The translations under genes were made by a program, and so were the position numbers. Under the pieces are notes generated by a model. The model was not told the origin of the DNA. It ran no database searches and saw only the letters and a list, made by a program, of their open reading frames with translations. Positions 4,981-6,750 of a stretch of DNA of 6,750 nt are shown piece by piece. Every line of letters begins with the position of its first letter. The stretch's first letter is position 1. This stretch comes from Desulfobulbus sp. GTDB taxonomy: Bacteria > Desulfobacterota > Desulfobulbia > Desulfobulbales > Desulfobulbaceae. The stretch spans positions 1 through 6,750 of the forward strand of contig JAQUEZ010000308.1 in assembly GCA_028684915.1 (NCBI GenBank). The letters are read 5' to 3'.

Positions 4981-6220
4981 CGTCTTCTCGTTCGGGCAGA
5001 TTCCCAAGTGTATGATATAAAGCTATTTTTATGACATCGAAGCTCTTAAAACCGTAAGCTTTTTTCGTAGTCACTTTTGCTTTGTTGTTGAGACCTTCAA
5101 CGGCGCCCAAGGCAATCAGGCCTTTTGCCCGAAACCAGTTGAGAATCAGACTCCGGTGAGAGCGCAGCATTCGGGCCATCTTCTTCATCGGATCGATCCG
5201 GGAGCGCATGGTTCGCTTGCACCAGTCGTCGAGGAACTTCCCGGCCCAACTGGCGCTTTTGTAGTCCCAGAATCGCTGAAAATCCTCCTTGAGAAGATAG
5301 GCGCGAACCGTCTTGAGGTTGATGGCAAGCAGCTCTTTGAGCTTGACGGTCTGTTTCTCGGTACGGTTTTCGGGTCGCTTGAGCAGGCACCAGCGACTGC
5401 CGGTGAGTACTGGGGCCTGCCCTTTGGCTTTGAGCGTCTTGACTTCCGTTGCTCGGACCTTGTCGATGGCCTTGCTCATGTGGCTCATGATGTGAAATCG
5501 ATCCAGAATATTGAGGGCCTGACCCGCCATTTCGGCCACGACGTTGAGGTAAGGTTTCCACATATCGGTGCAGACAAAGCGCAGTGCCGCTGACCGCTGT
5601 GGCCCGAAATCCTGGAAAAACTCCTTCAAAGTTTTCTGGGTGCGATCTTTGCCAATCCAGAGCAGTCTCTTGCACCCGTTGTCGATCTGGTAGACGAGCG
5701 TCAGAAATTTGGAGCCGATCTTCTTCCAGCAAATTTCGTCGATGCCGATTGCCGTTACGTTGTCCAGATTACGGTGGGCAAGGCCCCAGGCAACCGCCAT
5801 CTTGACCGAGTTAAAGACATTATCCCAACTGGTATGGAAGGCAGTGGCCACCTCTTTCCAGGAAAGACGTTTGGCCCAGTGCGCCAGAAACCAGGCGTAA
5901 GTGGTGGTCAGGTGATTCTTTCCTTCAGCCCAGGGAACCCACTCCACTTTGATGCCACATCGGGGGCAATTTACCCGCCGTCGGGCATACAGGAAAAATA
6001 CGGCAATGCCCCACAACGGAATAAATTCGTAGCGCCGGACCGTCAAGGTGTCGTAGCCAGGACCAGAATTGCCGCACACGGAACAAATGGGGCGGCTGCC
6101 CTTTCGTGGGCGAATCTCAATTTCAAGGAGCAAGCTGGTTGCCTTTTCAATCAGGCGAACTGCGCCGTAGACAAAACCATGATGCAATTGAATCCGATTG
6201 AGGATAGACTTGAGCAGCAT
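4961..6220 (-). CDS. ISL3-family transposase
   Basis: 419 residues from ATG 6220-6218, chosen because AAGGAG (6232-6227) lies six bases upstream; the frame is open to an earlier ATG at 6265 (434 residues) that has no good binding site. The N-terminal half carries two C-x2-C pairs (about residues 46/49 and 85/88) forming the zinc-finger region of ISL3 transposases, followed by a helix-turn-helix-like 'LSWKEVATAFHTSWDNV'. The DDE catalytic triad is visible: Asp161 in 'AIGIDEICWKK', Asp219 in 'VCTDMWKPY', and Glu375 in 'GAVEGLNNKAK', the last a strong family signature. No frameshift or internal stop is present, so the enzyme appears functional. It catalyses cut-and-paste or copy-out movement of its own element by cutting at the inverted repeats. 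Long reading frames on the opposite strand across this gene are shadows. Confidence 0.95.
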   Translation of the reverse strand: MLLKSILNRIQLHHGFVYGAVRLIEKATSLLLEIEIRPRKGSRPICSVCGNSGPGYDTLTVRRYEFIPLWGIAVFFLYARRRVNCPRCGIKVEWVPWAEGKNHLTTTYAWFLAHWAKRLSWKEVATAFHTSWDNVFNSVKMAVAWGLAHRNLDNVTAIGIDEICWKKIGSKFLTLVYQIDNGCKRLLWIGKDRTQKTLKEFFQDFGPQRSAALRFVCTDMWKPYLNVVAEMAGQALNILDRFHIMSHMSKAIDKVRATEVKTLKAKGQAPVLTGSRWCLLKRPENRTEKQTVKLKELLAINLKTVRAYLLKEDFQRFWDYKSASWAGKFLDDWCKRTMRSRIDPMKKMARMLRSHRSLILNWFRAKGLIALGAVEGLNNKAKVTTKKAYGFKSFDVIKIALYHTLGNLPEREDAHGFTN

Positions 6221-6342
6221 CCCGTTCTCCTTCTCTGACATGTGGTTGTCTTGGTCGACGCCCATTATGCCAGTTTTGCAGGCGGGATGCTCTATTTCAA
6301 CAGTTTCCGGATAACGAGAACCCTCTCACACAGGGGATAATA

Positions 6343-6365
6343 CCCACGGATTCAACAACTGAACC
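6343..6365 (+). repeat. Right terminal inverted repeat of the IS
   Basis: Starts CCCACGGATT and ends CAACTGAACC, the mirror of 4958-4980 with one mismatch. It lies upstream of the transposase start. The 6266-6342 stretch between it and the gene should hold the IS promoter, but I see no clear pair of boxes. Confidence 0.9.
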
Positions 6366-6373
6366 GTTCTTCT
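6366..6373 (+). repeat. Target-site duplication of the ISL3 element, right copy
   Basis: GTTCTTCT, identical to 4950-4957, directly abutting the right inverted repeat. Confidence 0.9.
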
Positions 6374-6481
6374 TAAAGGGATAATGTCTCCCACTCAACC
6401 AGTCTGATAGTTGCTCAGGGTCGAGTCAATCCGGCACGGGATGTCATTTTCCAACCAGTAAAAAAAGCAAAATCCTATCCC
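6366..6481 (-). pseudogene. 5' part of an IS-interrupted small HTH-like gene
   Basis: On the minus strand the frame open from 6425 reads 'LDPEQLSDWLSGRHYPFKK' and continues, after the IS is removed, into 4957-4893. It is blocked upstream by TGA at 6428-6426. A different frame, running directly on from the Crp/Fnr stop, reads 'YWLENDIPCRIDSTLSNYQTG' before its own stop at about 6405-6403. The two frames look like halves of one HTH-like protein joined by a frameshift near 'LSNY/LSDW'. No start codon with a good binding site is visible. The gene therefore seems broken twice, by a frameshift and by the IS. The HTH call is by resemblance only. Confidence 0.4.
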
Positions 6482-6750
6482 TTACCCCTTTTCATACTGC
6501 CCCCGGATTTCGCCGGGAATCTCGCGCCCAGCAAGACGTGAGAGTTGCTCCGGGTCCTTCAGCAGCACGCGGTGGTCCAGGATTTTGATAACTCCTCTTC
6601 GGCAGAGCGCGTTCAACCCGGTGGAGACGGTCTCGCGGGTCGAGGCGATCAGACCGGCATAATCGTTATGGGTAAGCCGCAGAGCGATGAGCAGACCGTC
6701 CCGATCGGTAATGCCGAATTCGTTCGCCAGGGCGAGAAACGTCTTGGCCA
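6482..6750 (-). CDS. Crp/Fnr-family transcription regulator, C-terminal part
   Basis: Partial; the last 88 codons plus TAA (6484-6482), entering from the right edge. The visible part is the DNA-binding winged helix: a helix 'AKTFLALANEFGIT', then 'DGLLIALRLTHNDYAGLIASTRETVSTGLNAL', which is the classic Crp/Fnr HTH with the recognition helix containing 'STRETVS', then 'CRRGVIKILDHRVLLKD' as wing and final helix. The cyclic-nucleotide-type sensor domain lies outside the window, so the signal it responds to is unknown. The tail after the wing ('PEQLSRLAGREIPGEIRGQYEKG') is ordinary for the family. G+C here looks clearly higher than in the CBASS genes, so this is probably host backbone. The small hairpin CCCGG/CCGGG (6502-6506 and 6513-6517) is inside the coding end and lacks a following T-run. 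Confidence 0.88.
   Translation of the reverse strand, partial: AKTFLALANEFGITDRDGLLIALRLTHNDYAGLIASTRETVSTGLNALCRRGVIKILDHRVLLKDPEQLSRLAGREIPGEIRGQYEKG

Larger units (their letters stand above)
4958..6365 (-). mobile_element. Complete ISL3-family insertion sequence (1408 bp)
   Basis: Both ends can be read from the sequence. The left end (4958-4980, beginning GGTTCAGTTG) and the right end (6343-6365) are inverted repeats of 23 bp with a single mismatch (position 11, G versus T). They are flanked by the 8-bp direct repeat GTTCTTCT. The element carries one gene, the ISL3 transposase on the minus strand, with about 120 bases of non-coding sequence at the right end before the start codon. The transposase stop lies inside the left inverted repeat. 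The terminal GG and 8-bp duplication fit the ISL3 family. It looks intact and potentially active. Confidence 0.92.

Noticed and set aside
4832..5020. Plus-strand open frame downstream of the E2 gene
   Set aside because: It runs through the target duplication and the inverted repeat into the IS, so it did not exist before insertion; composition is low-complexity Ser/Pro/Lys.
5097..5732. 211-codon open frame on the minus strand, plus several plus-strand frames across 5156-6238
   Set aside because: They are shadows of the transposase gene, whose motifs are clear in one frame.
6334..6394. Repeated octamer GGGATAAT (6334-6341 and 6378-6385), each followed by CCCAC
   Set aside because: One copy is inside and one outside the IS, spacing to CCCAC differs, and the match is short enough to be chance.
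6502..6517. CCCGG/CCGGG hairpin as terminator of the Crp/Fnr gene
   Set aside because: It lies within the coding sequence, with short arms and no adjacent T-run; the T7 run at about 6461-6467 has no stem before it.

Overview
The window reads as a chromosomal segment of a Gram-negative bacterium, probably Pseudomonadota or Desulfobacterota. The evidence is strong AGGAGG-type ribosome binding sites, an exported NUC1-type nuclease, a Crp/Fnr-type regulator and an ISL3 element. The genus cannot be fixed. Base composition looks uneven by eye: the centre (about 460-4770) is visibly more A+T-rich than the IS and the right-hand regulator, which fits a transferred defence cassette. I did not compute G+C.

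Layout: (i) 1-324, minus strand, is the N-terminal part of a secreted DNA/RNA non-specific endonuclease. (ii) 325-497 is a divergent promoter region. (iii) 498-4768, plus strand, is a six-gene anti-phage CBASS locus: an XRE repressor (CapH-like), an ImmA/IrrE-type zinc peptidase (CapP-like), a DUF2188 protein, a patatin phospholipase effector (CapV), a CD-NTase cyclic-nucleotide synthase, and a stand-alone E2-like protein with a C-terminal SEC-C-type CxC...CH metal site. No E1 or JAB gene is present, which matches the 'type II short' (E2-only) layout. (iv) 4958-6365 is a complete ISL3-family insertion sequence with 23-bp inverted repeats (one mismatch) and an exact 8-bp target duplication. (v) The IS splits a small minus-strand HTH-like reading frame that can be rejoined in frame across the element. 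(vi) 6482-6750, minus strand, is the C-terminal HTH part of a Crp/Fnr-family regulator.

How the genes probably work together: phage infection activates the CD-NTase, its cyclic nucleotide switches on the patatin phospholipase, and membrane damage aborts the infection. The E2 protein probably primes or tunes the CD-NTase through its C terminus. The XRE/peptidase pair is a second, DNA-damage-type switch: the repressor holds the locus down until the peptidase cleaves it. The window supports this directly. The same 21-bp inverted-repeat operator (CGTYAGC-N7-GCTKACR) lies over the repressor promoter (475-495) and again in the gap before the DUF2188/capV/CD-NTase/E2 genes (1563-1583), where a third half-site makes a near-perfect 18-bp palindrome. 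The capH start appears to be leaderless or nearly so, as for lambda cI from PRM.

Most novel: the paired operators, the DUF2188 gene under the second operator, and the E2-SEC-C fusion without E1 beside a CD-NTase that ends in Tyr. There is no gene-free stretch longer than about 220 bases, apart from the space inside and beside the IS that is described below.
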